NCBI GenBank assembly: GCA_003162115.1
Contig: PMMV01000066.1
Location: forward strand, 5,499 to 11,629
From: Methanobacterium sp.
GTDB lineage: Archaea > Methanobacteriota > Methanobacteria > Methanobacteriales > Methanobacteriaceae
Reading direction: 5' to 3'
Length of the DNA: 6,131 bases
The notes below the pieces were generated by a model that was not told the DNA's origin, did not search any database, and was given only the letters and a program-made list of their open reading frames with translations. Below, piece by piece: positions 1 through 5,180 of the stretch. The translations under genes and the position numbers were made by a program. How positions within the stretch are numbered: position 1 is the stretch's first letter; every line of letters begins with the position of its first letter.

Positions 1-283
1 TTAATAATTAAACTATGTTCGCCATCAAATAATTTTGGAATCCATAACTTTCCAAGCCATTTTAATTCATTTTCCGATCAAATTTCATTATTTTCGGTTT
101 AAATTTCATTCCATCCGAATTTGGAGGTTTTATAAACACATAAATTTCAGAACCCTCTTTGGGTATTCCTGATATTTCCCTGATAAATGATTCCATTTTC
201 CGTAGTTACCAAAATCAGTAATATATATCCCATACAATGCTTGGAGATGCATTTATACGAATTTCAGTATAAATCTTTTTCAT
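1..283 (-). pseudogene. Frameshifted SRPBCC (START/polyketide-cyclase-like) gene, partial
   Basis: Reading the minus strand from the ATG at 283 gives MKKIYTEIRINASPSIVWDI, the typical first strand of an SRPBCC ligand-binding domain (I-x-A-x-P-x-x-V-W), then a TGA stop at 217-215. Similarity continues in other frames: a frame change near 218-223 gives TDFGNYGKWNH, one near 185-189 gives IREISGIPKEGSEIYVFIKP and on to KIMKFD, and one near 71-76 gives ENELKWLGKLWIPKLFDGEH up to the window edge. Put together, the pieces follow the normal order of an SRPBCC protein (N-x-x-x-W-N, then the E-L-x-W strand). Three single-base indels in 283 bases mean that no functional protein can be made, unless the sequence contains assembly errors. 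The 3' part lies outside the window. Such domains bind hydrophobic ligands; the ligand here is unknown. The ATG has only a weak purine-rich stretch before it. The family call is from memory of the fold's motifs; the frameshifts are read directly. Confidence 0.8.
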
Positions 284-370
284 ACTTTAATATTGTATAT
301 TGATTCTAAAAAATTTATTTAAAATTTAGATATTTTTATATTCAATTCCAATTTTTTTTGTAATAATGAA

Positions 371-384
371 ATAATTATAATTAT
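371..384 (+). promoter_or_regulatory. Putative TATA region of the flavoprotein gene
   Basis: ATAATTATAATTAT is an A+T-rich TATA-like element about 55 bases before the ATG at 437, which would leave a leader of roughly 25-30 bases. The 14 bases also form a perfect palindrome, but in sequence this A+T-rich that may be chance. No other strong candidate was seen in 284-436, where both strands lack a convincing gene. Confidence 0.4.
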
Positions 385-436
385 GCTGACCAATTATCTT
401 TAGAAAACGATAATAATAAGATATTAGGATGGAACC

Positions 437-910
437 ATGAGAAGAGTTGATAAAGAGATAAAGGATATAAAGACCATAGAATCAATATTACAAGAAGCAG
501 ATCACTGTGTGATTGCCCTGTCTTATAATGACAGTCCATATGTGGTACCAATGAACTTCGGGTTTAAAGATCACAATATTTACCTACACACCTCCAAAGA
601 GGGAAGGAAGATAGAAATCTTAAAAGTCAACAACAAAGTTTCATTCGCGGTTGAGATCAAAACTAAAGTAGCGAAATCTAAAAGATCATGTGACTGGGGA
701 ATGAATTATATGAGTGTTGTAGGAGAGGGATATGCACATTTCATAGAAGATTCCAAGAAAAGAATTGAAGCTCTCGATATTATAATGTCTAAATATTCTA
801 ATAATGAATCAATGACTTCTTTTGAATACTCGAAAACTGCTCTTAATAAGGTAGCGCTAATAAAAATTGAAGTTACATTGTTAAGTGGTAAAATATCTGG
901 ATATAAATGA
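437..910 (+). CDS. Pyridoxamine 5'-phosphate oxidase-fold flavoprotein (NimA-like)
   Basis: This complete 157-residue protein belongs to the pyridoxamine-phosphate-oxidase-like split-barrel family, of the kind often annotated as 5-nitroimidazole reductase-like (NimA). Visible family features are the first strand and turn with PYVVPMNFGF (residues 34-43), the HTSKEGRK stretch (51-58) that normally meets the flavin phosphate, the region SCDWGMNYMSVVGEG (84-98) including a cysteine common in this subgroup, and a C-terminal I-x-V-T-x-x-x-G-K-I-S-G strand. Such proteins are cytoplasmic dimers binding FMN, or F420 in some archaeal relatives, and reduce small substrates; the substrate here cannot be read from the sequence. 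The ATG follows a modest AGGATGG purine stretch. The next gene starts 77 bases downstream on the same strand with no strong oligo-T run between, so read-through into it is possible. True vitamin B6 synthesis is unlikely because the protein is short and divergent. Confidence 0.85.
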   Translation: MRRVDKEIKDIKTIESILQEADHCVIALSYNDSPYVVPMNFGFKDHNIYLHTSKEGRKIEILKVNNKVSFAVEIKTKVAKSKRSCDWGMNYMSVVGEGYAHFIEDSKKRIEALDIIMSKYSNNESMTSFEYSKTALNKVALIKIEVTLLSGKISGYK

Positions 911-987
911 ACTTATTAGAAATGGGATAATTTATTTAGTATTATATTAATATTAACTTAATGAGTTAATTTTCAGTTGGAGATACT

Positions 988-1644
988 ATGAAAGAGGTTG
1001 CAATAACCATCAAGGCTCACAATAAACCCGGCGTGCTGCGAGATATAACCGATATGATGGCAAAATGTGGGATAAATATTTCATACACCCATCTTTTCAT
1101 AGAAAAAGATGAATCTGCATCGGTTTATATGGAACTGGAAGATGTAGACGATATAGAAACCCTGGCAAACAATATTAGAACCCATGGAAATGTGGATGAA
1201 GTTAAAACCCACCGTTCCCTTGGAGAAATTTATGGTAAAAGGATAATTATCATTGGTGGTGGTGCACAAGTGGCACAAGTAGCACAGGGAGCTATAACTG
1301 AAGCTGATCGTCATAATATCAGAGGAGAAAGGATTAGTGTAGATACTATACCCCTCGTTGGAGAACAGGAACTTTCAGAAGCAGTATCTGCTGTTGGAAG
1401 ACTTCCAAGAATTGGCGCCTTAGTACTTGCTGGATCTTTAATGGGCGGTAAAATTGCAGACTCAATAGATGAAATTAAAAAGGAACACGATGTAATTGTT
1501 ATAAGCCTTAACATGCTTGGAAGTGTAACTGAAAAGGCAGATCTTATTGTCACAGATCCTGTTCAAGCTGGTGTAATGGCTGTTATGTCTGTTGCTGAAA
1601 CAGCGATATTTGATATAAAAAAAATTGGAAGAAAGAAATTTTAA
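988..1644 (+). CDS. ACT domain + DUF5612 protein, probable amino-acid-responsive regulator
   Basis: The 218-residue protein has an N-terminal ACT domain at about residues 4-76. Its ligand-loop signature [10 protein letters not shown] (12-21) is followed by [10 protein letters not shown] (30-39) and a strand with V-Y-M-E-L (46-50). The second domain, from about 84 to 214, begins with the hydrophobic strand and glycine turn [17 protein letters not shown] (85-101) and continues with [10 protein letters not shown] (145-154); this matches the archaeal DUF5612 domain found after ACT domains in methanogens. ACT domains bind small ligands, usually amino acids, and control attached or partner proteins. 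No DNA-binding helix-turn-helix or known catalytic signature is evident, so the output is unknown. The ATG has GGAG five bases upstream. An ACT-tailed homoserine dehydrogenase lies about 2.2 kb away on the opposite strand, which suggests but does not prove a role in aspartate-family metabolism. The stop codon lies only 7 bases from the stop of the facing small gene. Confidence 0.88.
   Translation: MKEVAITIKAHNKPGVLRDITDMMAKCGINISYTHLFIEKDESASVYMELEDVDDIETLANNIRTHGNVDEVKTHRSLGEIYGKRIIIIGGGAQVAQVAQGAITEADRHNIRGERISVDTIPLVGEQELSEAVSAVGRLPRIGALVLAGSLMGGKIADSIDEIKKEHDVIVISLNMLGSVTEKADLIVTDPVQAGVMAVMSVAETAIFDIKKIGRKKF
1617..1624 (-). terminator. Oligo-T terminator candidate for the first small paralogue
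   Basis: A run of eight A on the plus strand reads as T8 on the minus strand, 27 bases past the stop of the gene at 1652-1939. Archaeal RNA polymerase terminates at such runs without a hairpin. The run lies inside the last codons of the facing ACT gene, so the two 3' ends would overlap. Confidence 0.5.
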
Positions 1645-1651
1645 CAATAAG

Positions 1652-1939
1652 TTATAAAGGTTCTAAAGTTCTGATAAGTCTTTCTGCAGCAATCTTAATT
1701 TTATCATCCTTTATTTTTCCACTTTTTGCTATTTTAAGTGCCATTTCTAATACCTTGGGTACATCTTCTTTAGAAATGTTTTGTGCCATGTTAGTATAGT
1801 CTTGATCAGGGTCGTCTTCCATTTCAAAATTTTCCTCAGCCATAGTATCCAGCATGATCTTGCATTCCTTCATTAAAGCTGGATCATCTTTCATTTCTTC
1901 ACATTTAGCCATCAGTTCGTTAGTTTTTTTATCATCCAT
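1652..1939 (-). CDS. Small acidic paralogue A, unknown family
   Basis: I do not recognise the family. The start is set at the ATG at 1939 (95 residues) because AAGGTG at 1951-1946 lies exactly six bases before it; the apparent GTG start nine bases upstream is part of that ribosome site. The protein begins MDDKKTNELMAKCEEM and looks wholly helical, soluble and charged, without signal peptide or membrane segment. Two cysteines (residues 13 and 27) and the central motif M-E-D-D-P-D-Q-x-Y are shared with the gene at 2112-2393; the two align almost end to end with about 46 identical positions of 93. The shared A-x-N-x(4)-D-V-x-K-V-L-x-M-A-L-K segment and the C-terminal A-A-x-R-x-I-R-x-x-E are the most conserved parts. 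A cytoplasmic binding or regulatory role is possible, but no function can be assigned. Its 3' end faces the ACT gene with a 7-base gap. Confidence 0.8.
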   Translation of the reverse strand: MDDKKTNELMAKCEEMKDDPALMKECKIMLDTMAEENFEMEDDPDQDYTNMAQNISKEDVPKVLEMALKIAKSGKIKDDKIKIAAERLIRTLEPL

Positions 1940-1945
1940 TATGAA

Positions 1946-1951
1946 CACCTT
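1946..1951 (-). promoter_or_regulatory. Ribosome binding site that sets the start of paralogue A
   Basis: AAGGTG on the minus strand is followed by six bases and then the ATG at 1939. The same GGTG-N6-ATG arrangement precedes paralogue B, which supports both revised starts. Confidence 0.75.
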
Positions 1952-1971
1952 ATTATTATATAGGACATCAG

Positions 1972-1981
1972 ATAATTTATA
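1972..1981 (-). promoter_or_regulatory. Putative TATA box of paralogue A
   Basis: TATAAATTAT on the minus strand lies 32-42 bases before the ATG at 1939. Archaeal transcription normally begins about 25 bases past the TATA box, which would leave a leader of about 15-20 bases that still includes the AAGGTG ribosome site. Confidence 0.5.
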
Positions 1982-2003
1982 GTTTTAGTAATATAAAAAA
2001 GAG

Positions 2004-2018
2004 TTTAACAGAGTTAAA
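2004..2018. repeat. Inverted repeat TTTAAC-AGA-GTTAAA upstream of paralogue A
   Basis: Two perfect 6-base arms with a 3-base spacer lie about 22 bases upstream of the TATA box of paralogue A, where archaeal activators often bind. A further GTTTTAAC sits at 2023-2030. Chance is a real alternative in A+T-rich DNA. Confidence 0.35.
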
Positions 2019-2052
2019 TCCTGTTTTAACGAATATATGGTCTAAATGTTTT

Positions 2053-2105
2053 AAAAAAATTAAGTAGAAATAATAATTAACTTTAATTTAAAAAGAAAAG
2101 AAAAA
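2053..2105 (-). terminator. Oligo-T terminator region of paralogue B
   Basis: On the minus strand, directly after the stop at 2112, TTTTTCTTTTCTTTTT (2105-2090) is followed by a second T7 run (2059-2053). This is the usual form of an intrinsic archaeal terminator, and it suggests that paralogue B is transcribed separately from paralogue A. Confidence 0.6.
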
Positions 2106-2111
2106 TATAAT

Positions 2112-2393
2112 TTAACTCATTTCTATTGCTCTTATAATCCTGCTTGCAGCATTTTTGAGCTCTACGTCTTTTATATCTCCACTTTCCCTTACTTTTAATG
2201 CCATTGCAAGAACTTTAGAAACATCTTGAGGCTTAAGATTTTCAGCCATTCCAATGTACGTTTGGTCTGGATCATCTTCAAGCTTCACATCTTTTTCCTT
2301 CATCATATTCAAAAGTACTTGACAAGAACCCATAACTGTTGATTCGTCCATATTTTTACACTTTTCTATTAGTTCATCTGCCTTTTTATCCAT
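2112..2393 (-). CDS. Small acidic paralogue B, unknown family
   Basis: I do not recognise the family. The chosen ATG at 2393 gives 93 residues and follows GGTG (2403-2400) by six bases; the longer frame with a TTG at 2405 would place the start inside the ribosome site. The protein begins MDKKADELIEKCKNM and shares about half of its residues with the upstream-lying gene at 1652-1939, including both cysteines (residues 12 and 25), the E-D-D-P-D-Q-x-Y motif in the middle, and the D-V-x-K-V-L-x-M-A-L-K helix. No membrane segment or signal peptide is present. Strong oligo-T runs follow its stop and a TATA-like box precedes it, so it is probably a single-gene transcript. The pair probably arose by tandem duplication; divergence to about 49 percent identity with conserved motifs indicates that both copies have been kept under selection. 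Confidence 0.8.
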   Translation of the reverse strand: MDKKADELIEKCKNMDESTVMGSCQVLLNMMKEKDVKLEDDPDQTYIGMAENLKPQDVSKVLAMALKVRESGDIKDVELKNAASRIIRAIEMS

Positions 2394-2423
2394 AGAAATC
2401 ACCAATTCTAATTTGTTATAGAG

Positions 2424-2430
2424 GTTTATA
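2424..2430 (-). promoter_or_regulatory. Putative TATA box of paralogue B
   Basis: TATAAAC on the minus strand, within ATATTATAAACC, lies about 31 bases before the ATG at 2393. GTTAAAAC occurs just upstream (2446-2439), and the same 8-mer lies upstream of paralogue A (2030-2023), though at a different distance from the TATA box. Confidence 0.45.
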
Positions 2431-2446
2431 ATATTTTTGTTTTAAC

Positions 2447-2626
2447 CATACAAAAAAAATAATCATAGGGAAATATGAAAGGAATCTTAAGAATAATTAA
2501 AAAAAATATCAAGGTTAAGATAGCAAAGTGCTATATTTTCTAAATAACATAATATCCTAATCAGTCCTTGCAGTAAATTGGGTAAATTCAATAGTATTAA
2601 AAATAATTTAAATATAAATAGACAAG
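2447..2626. other. Divergent intergenic region without a supported gene
   Basis: The space between the start of paralogue B and the start of the DUF6448-like gene is about 300 bases. Apart from the promoters described separately, it is A+T-rich and holds no convincing gene; only a 22-codon frame from 2475 was seen and not accepted. An upstream TTG at 2578 opens the frame of the next gene, but the stretch it adds is low-complexity and contains that gene's TATA box. Confidence 0.5.
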
Positions 2627-2634
2627 TATATATA
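2627..2634 (+). promoter_or_regulatory. TATA box of the DUF6448-like gene
   Basis: TATATATA lies 58 bases before the ATG at 2692, predicting initiation near 2655-2660 and a leader of about 35 bases. It argues against translation from the TTG at 2578, which would lie upstream of the transcript. Confidence 0.6.
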
Positions 2635-2691
2635 GATTTTAAGACTACAATAAAAAAAAACAAATTCTGTTACAAAAATATGAGGGATATT

Positions 2692-3216
2692 ATGGCACCG
2701 CATTGTGATACAATGGATGGACCGGTTGTAACAGCCGCTGAACTTGCATTAGAGATGGAAAACATAAATTATGTGCTCCCATATGTGAAAAAAGACTTAG
2801 AAAGAGAATTAAAAGATGCCTTTGATAAAACTATTGTAGTCAGGGAGCTTAGTGGTGATGCAGCAGAAGTTGCTGACTACTGGTTTTTTGAAACAGCTGT
2901 AAGGCTTCATATGACTGGAAAAGGAAAATCATATACTGGGATAAAACATTCTGGTCTAAACCAGAGTTCTGTTATAAACAAGGCAGAAGAAGCAATTGAA
3001 ACAGGTGACAAATCAGAATTAGAAGAATTTTTAATGGACTTCATAGGGGAAGCATTTGAGAGACGATTTGAAACAGCAATGTATAAAAAGGAATATGAAC
3101 TCAATAATATAGATGCTGCAAGGGATTATGTAGATTCTATGTTAGAATTCGTATTATTCGTAAACAAACTATATATGCACGTAGAAAATGCCAATAAATC
3201 AAATGATAATGATTGA
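2692..3216 (+). CDS. DUF6448-like protein
   Basis: The 174-residue protein from the ATG at 2692 opens with MAPHCDTMDGPVV, the hallmark N-terminus of the DUF6448 family (H-C-D-T-x-D-G-P-V-V). Other family-like stretches are ADYWFFETAVRLHMTGKG (residues 61-78), YTGIKHSG (81-88), and the C-terminal helices with E-x-R-F-E-x-A-M and D-A-A-R-x-Y-V-x-x-M-L-x-F-V-L. His4, Cys5, Asp6 and His73 could bind a metal, but that is inference; no function is established to my knowledge. The protein looks helical and cytoplasmic, without a signal peptide. The start is supported by GAGGG five bases upstream, by the TATA box at 2627, and by the family motif beginning at once; the frame is open to a TTG at 2578, but those 38 residues look like translated A+T-rich spacer. 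A cupin gene follows 77 bases downstream on the same strand. Confidence 0.75.
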   Translation: MAPHCDTMDGPVVTAAELALEMENINYVLPYVKKDLERELKDAFDKTIVVRELSGDAAEVADYWFFETAVRLHMTGKGKSYTGIKHSGLNQSSVINKAEEAIETGDKSELEEFLMDFIGEAFERRFETAMYKKEYELNNIDAARDYVDSMLEFVLFVNKLYMHVENANKSNDND

Positions 3217-3221
3217 ATTCT

Positions 3222-3231
3222 ATTATAAAAA
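3222..3231 (+). promoter_or_regulatory. Possible TATA element before the cupin gene
   Basis: TATTATAAAAAATTA around this position is about 65 bases before the ATG at 3294, so the cupin gene may have its own promoter. A T6 run at 3253-3258 might end part of the upstream transcript. Co-transcription with the DUF6448-like gene is not excluded. Confidence 0.3.
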
Positions 3232-3281
3232 ATTAAAGAATTTAAGATGGAATTTTTTGAATTATTAAAACTCTGAGATCT

Positions 3282-3287
3282 GAGGTG
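3282..3287 (+). promoter_or_regulatory. Strong ribosome binding site of the cupin gene
   Basis: GAGGTG with a six-base spacer before the ATG matches the 3' end of archaeal 16S rRNA well and fixes the start. Confidence 0.8.
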
Positions 3288-3293
3288 TAAAAA

Positions 3294-3620
3294 ATGTCCG
3301 AAGAGCTGAAATCGAAGCCATTTAATATAGAAAATTTGATAGATTATCAGGAAAATTCTGTCGTTAGTCGAGAGATCATAAGAAAGGAGACTGGAACTGT
3401 AACTATATTCGCATTTGATAAGGGAGAAGGATTAAGCGAACACACAGCCCCATTTGATGCTATGGTTCAAGTTGTTGATGGTACTGCAGAAATTATTATT
3501 TCCGGAAATAAAAACGTGGTTAAGAGCGGGGAGATGATTATTATGCCTGGTAATGTTCCACACGCTCTAAACGCAGTTGAAAGATTTAAAATGGTTTTGA
3601 CCATGATCAGATCCAATTAG
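3294..3620 (+). CDS. Small single-domain cupin protein
   Basis: This 108-residue protein is a one-domain cupin beta-barrel. Motif 1 is recognisable in GEGLSEHTAPFDAMVQVVDG (residues 44-63), and motif 2 in GEMIIMPGNVPHALNA (79-94). Of the usual metal ligands, His50 and His90 are present, but the second histidine and the glutamate of motif 1 are replaced (Ala52, Asp55), so the metal site is incomplete or altered, as in a widespread group of uncharacterised small cupins. Enzymatic activity cannot be assigned; a binding or sensing role is equally possible. The start is firm: GAGGTG at 3282-3287 precedes the ATG by six bases, the best ribosome site in the window. The GAGGTG lies in a short direct repeat, TCTGAG-A-TCTGAG. 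The gene follows the DUF6448-like gene on the same strand, and the two may form a transcription unit. Confidence 0.85.
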   Translation: MSEELKSKPFNIENLIDYQENSVVSREIIRKETGTVTIFAFDKGEGLSEHTAPFDAMVQVVDGTAEIIISGNKNVVKSGEMIIMPGNVPHALNAVERFKMVLTMIRSN

Positions 3621-3638
3621 TAATTATTTTCTAGATTA

Positions 3639-3645
3639 TTTTTTT
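3639..3645 (+). terminator. Oligo-T terminator candidate after the cupin gene
   Basis: A T7 run begins 18 bases past the cupin stop, preceded by another T-rich stretch. It overlaps the end of the cysteine-rich mini-ORF on the other strand. Confidence 0.5.
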
Positions 3646-3760
3646 ATCCTTTGGTAAATTCGCATACATCACAGTAATCACATGCAAGACATTTTTTCGC
3701 GTTTTGAACAACTTCAGAAACTGAATCATTGTATATTATTGATAAAATTTCGTTGAACAC
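3644..3760 (-). CDS. Cysteine-rich mini-ORF (CxxCxxCxxC), possible small metal or Fe-S protein or a gene remnant
   Basis: A 38-codon frame from a GTG at 3760 to a TAA at 3644 encodes a short helix-like N-terminal half (FNEILSIIYNDSVSEVVQ) and then KKCLACDYCDVCEFTKG. Cysteines 24, 27, 30 and 33 are evenly spaced, as in a 4Fe-4S or zinc knot, although the proline that usually follows a ferredoxin cluster is missing. The coding look is much better than expected for spacer DNA. Against a free-standing gene, there is no ribosome site before the GTG, an in-frame stop lies seven codons upstream, and T8 on the minus strand lies between it and the upstream homoserine dehydrogenase gene. It may be the surviving C-terminal tail of a larger lost protein. 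I do not recognise a family. Confidence 0.4.
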   Translation of the reverse strand: MFNEILSIIYNDSVSEVVQNAKKCLACDYCDVCEFTKG

Positions 3761-3787
3761 ATGTGTGAATATATAAATTCATTTAAT

Positions 3788-3795
3788 AAAAAAAA
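3788..3795 (-). terminator. Oligo-T terminator candidate of homoserine dehydrogenase
   Basis: A run of eight A on the plus strand gives T8 on the minus strand, about 30 bases past the stop of the homoserine dehydrogenase gene. Confidence 0.55.
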
Positions 3796-3824
3796 TTAAG
3801 TAAGAGAAAAAATACAAAAGCTTC

Positions 3825-5102
3825 TTAAAGAACTCTAATGAATATAGTTTTATCCTTAATACAGTCTAATTGGTCAATTTTTTCAACAGCTGCTCTCATT
3901 TCCATTTCAAGTGCTGTATGTGTCACCAGGAAAATAGGGATTCCTTCATTTTCCTGTTTTTGAATCATAGATCCAATGCTGATATTATATTCGCTAAGTA
4001 TGCCTGATATTTCATGTAAAACACCTGGTTTATCTTCTGTTAGGAGTCTAAGGTAATATTTTGATTTTAAATCATTTATATTGCTAATTTTTCTCACGGA
4101 GGTTTCAGCAGGCCCGTAAAGAACAGGTTTTTCCCTGTTTTCAATAATGTCTATGCAATCTCCAACTACTGCGCTTGCTGTTGGTAACATACCCGCCCCA
4201 GGACCATACATCATAACTGGTCCTACAATATCTCCTACCAGATATACTCCATTGAATACACCATTTACACTTGAAAGAAGATGATCCATTGGTACAATGG
4301 TGGGATGAACCCTAATTTCTAGATTTCCATCCACAAGCTTAGAGATTGCAAGGAGTTTTATACAACTATTCAGTTCATTCTTAGCAAAACTGATATCTTC
4401 CTGGGTGATGTGGCTAATACCCTCTACATGGAAGTGTTCCTGTTTTACGTAAATGCCAAAACCGATTATGGTAAGTATTATAAGTTTCTGAGCGCTATCA
4501 TCCCCTTCAATATCAAAAGTGGGATCTGATTCGGCATATCCCTTCTCTTGTGCTTCCTTCAGAACATCTTCAAAATTTCTGCTCTCTTCAGACATTTTGG
4601 TAAGTATATAATTCGCAGTGCCATTTATTATCCCGTAAATGGATTCTAAATGATTTGCTGCAAGACATTCATTTAGTGGTTGAAGCAGTGGTATTCCACC
4701 ACCTACACTAGCCTCAAAACATATTCTAACGTGGTTTCTTTGTGCAGAAATCATTAATTCATCCCAATGTTTAGCAATCAATGCTTTGTTTGCAGTTACG
4801 ACATGTTTACCATTTTCCATAGCTCTTAAAATAAATTTAAGTGCTGGCTGGTATCCTCCAATGAGTTCGATCACTATGTCAATGTCTGGATCTTCAAGTA
4901 TATCATCAATATCAGTTGAAAGTATTCCTGGGGAGATAACTACGCCTCTATCAGTTTTTATATCTAAATCTACAACTTTTTTTAACTTAACTTTTTTATT
5001 CACCTTATTTTCCAAAAGATCAAGGTTTCTATTCAAAGTTTCGACGACTCCACTCCCAATAGTTCCGAAACCGATAAGTCCAATATTTACTATATCTTTC
5101 AA
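3825..5102 (-). CDS. hom: Homoserine dehydrogenase with C-terminal ACT domain
   Basis: The enzyme reduces aspartate 4-semialdehyde to homoserine with NAD(P)H, the branch point to threonine and methionine; it acts in the cytoplasm as a dimer or tetramer. From the TTG at 5102 it has 425 residues. The N-terminal nucleotide-binding fold carries G-x-G-x-x-G in [11 protein letters not shown] (residues 8-18). The catalytic domain contains VTANKA with the conserved Lys106, [15 protein letters not shown] (160-166) and [20 protein letters not shown] (188-207), in which Glu191, Asp202 and Lys206 correspond to Glu208, Asp219 and Lys223 of the yeast enzyme. An ACT domain follows from about 349 ([20 protein letters not shown]), normally the seat of threonine or other amino-acid feedback. 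The start is uncertain between GTG at 5111 and TTG at 5102; TTG is preferred because GGAGTG lies six bases before it and would otherwise overlap the start codon. All key residues are intact, so the gene should be active. Confidence 0.96.
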   Translation of the reverse strand: MKDIVNIGLIGFGTIGSGVVETLNRNLDLLENKVNKKVKLKKVVDLDIKTDRGVVISPGILSTDIDDILEDPDIDIVIELIGGYQPALKFILRAMENGKHVVTANKALIAKHWDELMISAQRNHVRICFEASVGGGIPLLQPLNECLAANHLESIYGIINGTANYILTKMSEESRNFEDVLKEAQEKGYAESDPTFDIEGDDSAQKLIILTIIGFGIYVKQEHFHVEGISHITQEDISFAKNELNSCIKLLAISKLVDGNLEIRVHPTIVPMDHLLSSVNGVFNGVYLVGDIVGPVMMYGPGAGMLPTASAVVGDCIDIIENREKPVLYGPAETSVRKISNINDLKSKYYLRLLTEDKPGVLHEISGILSEYNISIGSMIQKQENEGIPIFLVTHTALEMEMRAAVEKIDQLDCIKDKTIFIRVL

Positions 5103-5146
5103 AAGAATCACTCCAATAATTATATTCCAGATTATACAAAGATAAT

Positions 5147-5155
5147 GGTATATAA
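5147..5155 (-). promoter_or_regulatory. TATA box of homoserine dehydrogenase
   Basis: TTATATACC on the minus strand lies 45-53 bases before the TTG at 5102, predicting a leader of about 20 bases. It suggests a promoter for this gene in addition to any read-through from the upstream nucleotidyltransferase gene, which lacks a strong oligo-T run after its stop. Confidence 0.55.
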
Positions 5156-5164
5156 CAATTGTTA
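5153..5164. promoter_or_regulatory. 12-base perfect palindrome at the hom promoter, possible operator
   Basis: TAACAATTGTTA is a perfect palindrome without spacer. It overlaps the upstream edge of the TATA box and covers the position where TFB contacts the BRE, a classic site for archaeal repressors. No copy was noticed at the other promoters in the window. Confidence 0.4.
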
Positions 5165-5180
5165 ATGTATCATTCCATAA

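Noticed and set aside
371..384. 14-base perfect palindrome ATAATTATAATTAT before the flavoprotein gene as an operator
   Set aside because: It consists only of A and T in an A+T-rich promoter and doubles as the likely TATA region; chance symmetry is too likely to claim a binding site.
1081..1647. Open frames on the minus strand opposite the ACT/DUF5612 gene
   Set aside because: They lack family features and ribosome sites and lie entirely over a well-supported gene, so they are antisense shadows.
2475..2543. 22-codon plus-strand frame encoding a basic, hydrophobic peptide (MKGILRIIKKNIKVKIAKCY...) with AGGG four bases before the ATG
   Set aside because: The lysine and isoleucine content is what A+T-rich spacer gives by chance, no TATA box is clear before it, and nothing in the sequence indicates conservation.
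2907..3104. 65-codon minus-strand frame inside the DUF6448-like gene
   Set aside because: Antisense of a gene with clear family motifs; no independent support.
3272..3284. Direct repeat TCTGAG-A-TCTGAG before the cupin gene as a regulatory element
   Set aside because: The second copy runs into the ribosome site and the repeat is only six bases; there is no further copy nearby.
4786..5145. 119-codon plus-strand frame opposite the 5' part of homoserine dehydrogenase
   Set aside because: Serine- and phenylalanine-rich antisense translation of a conserved enzyme gene; no ribosome site or recognisable domain.
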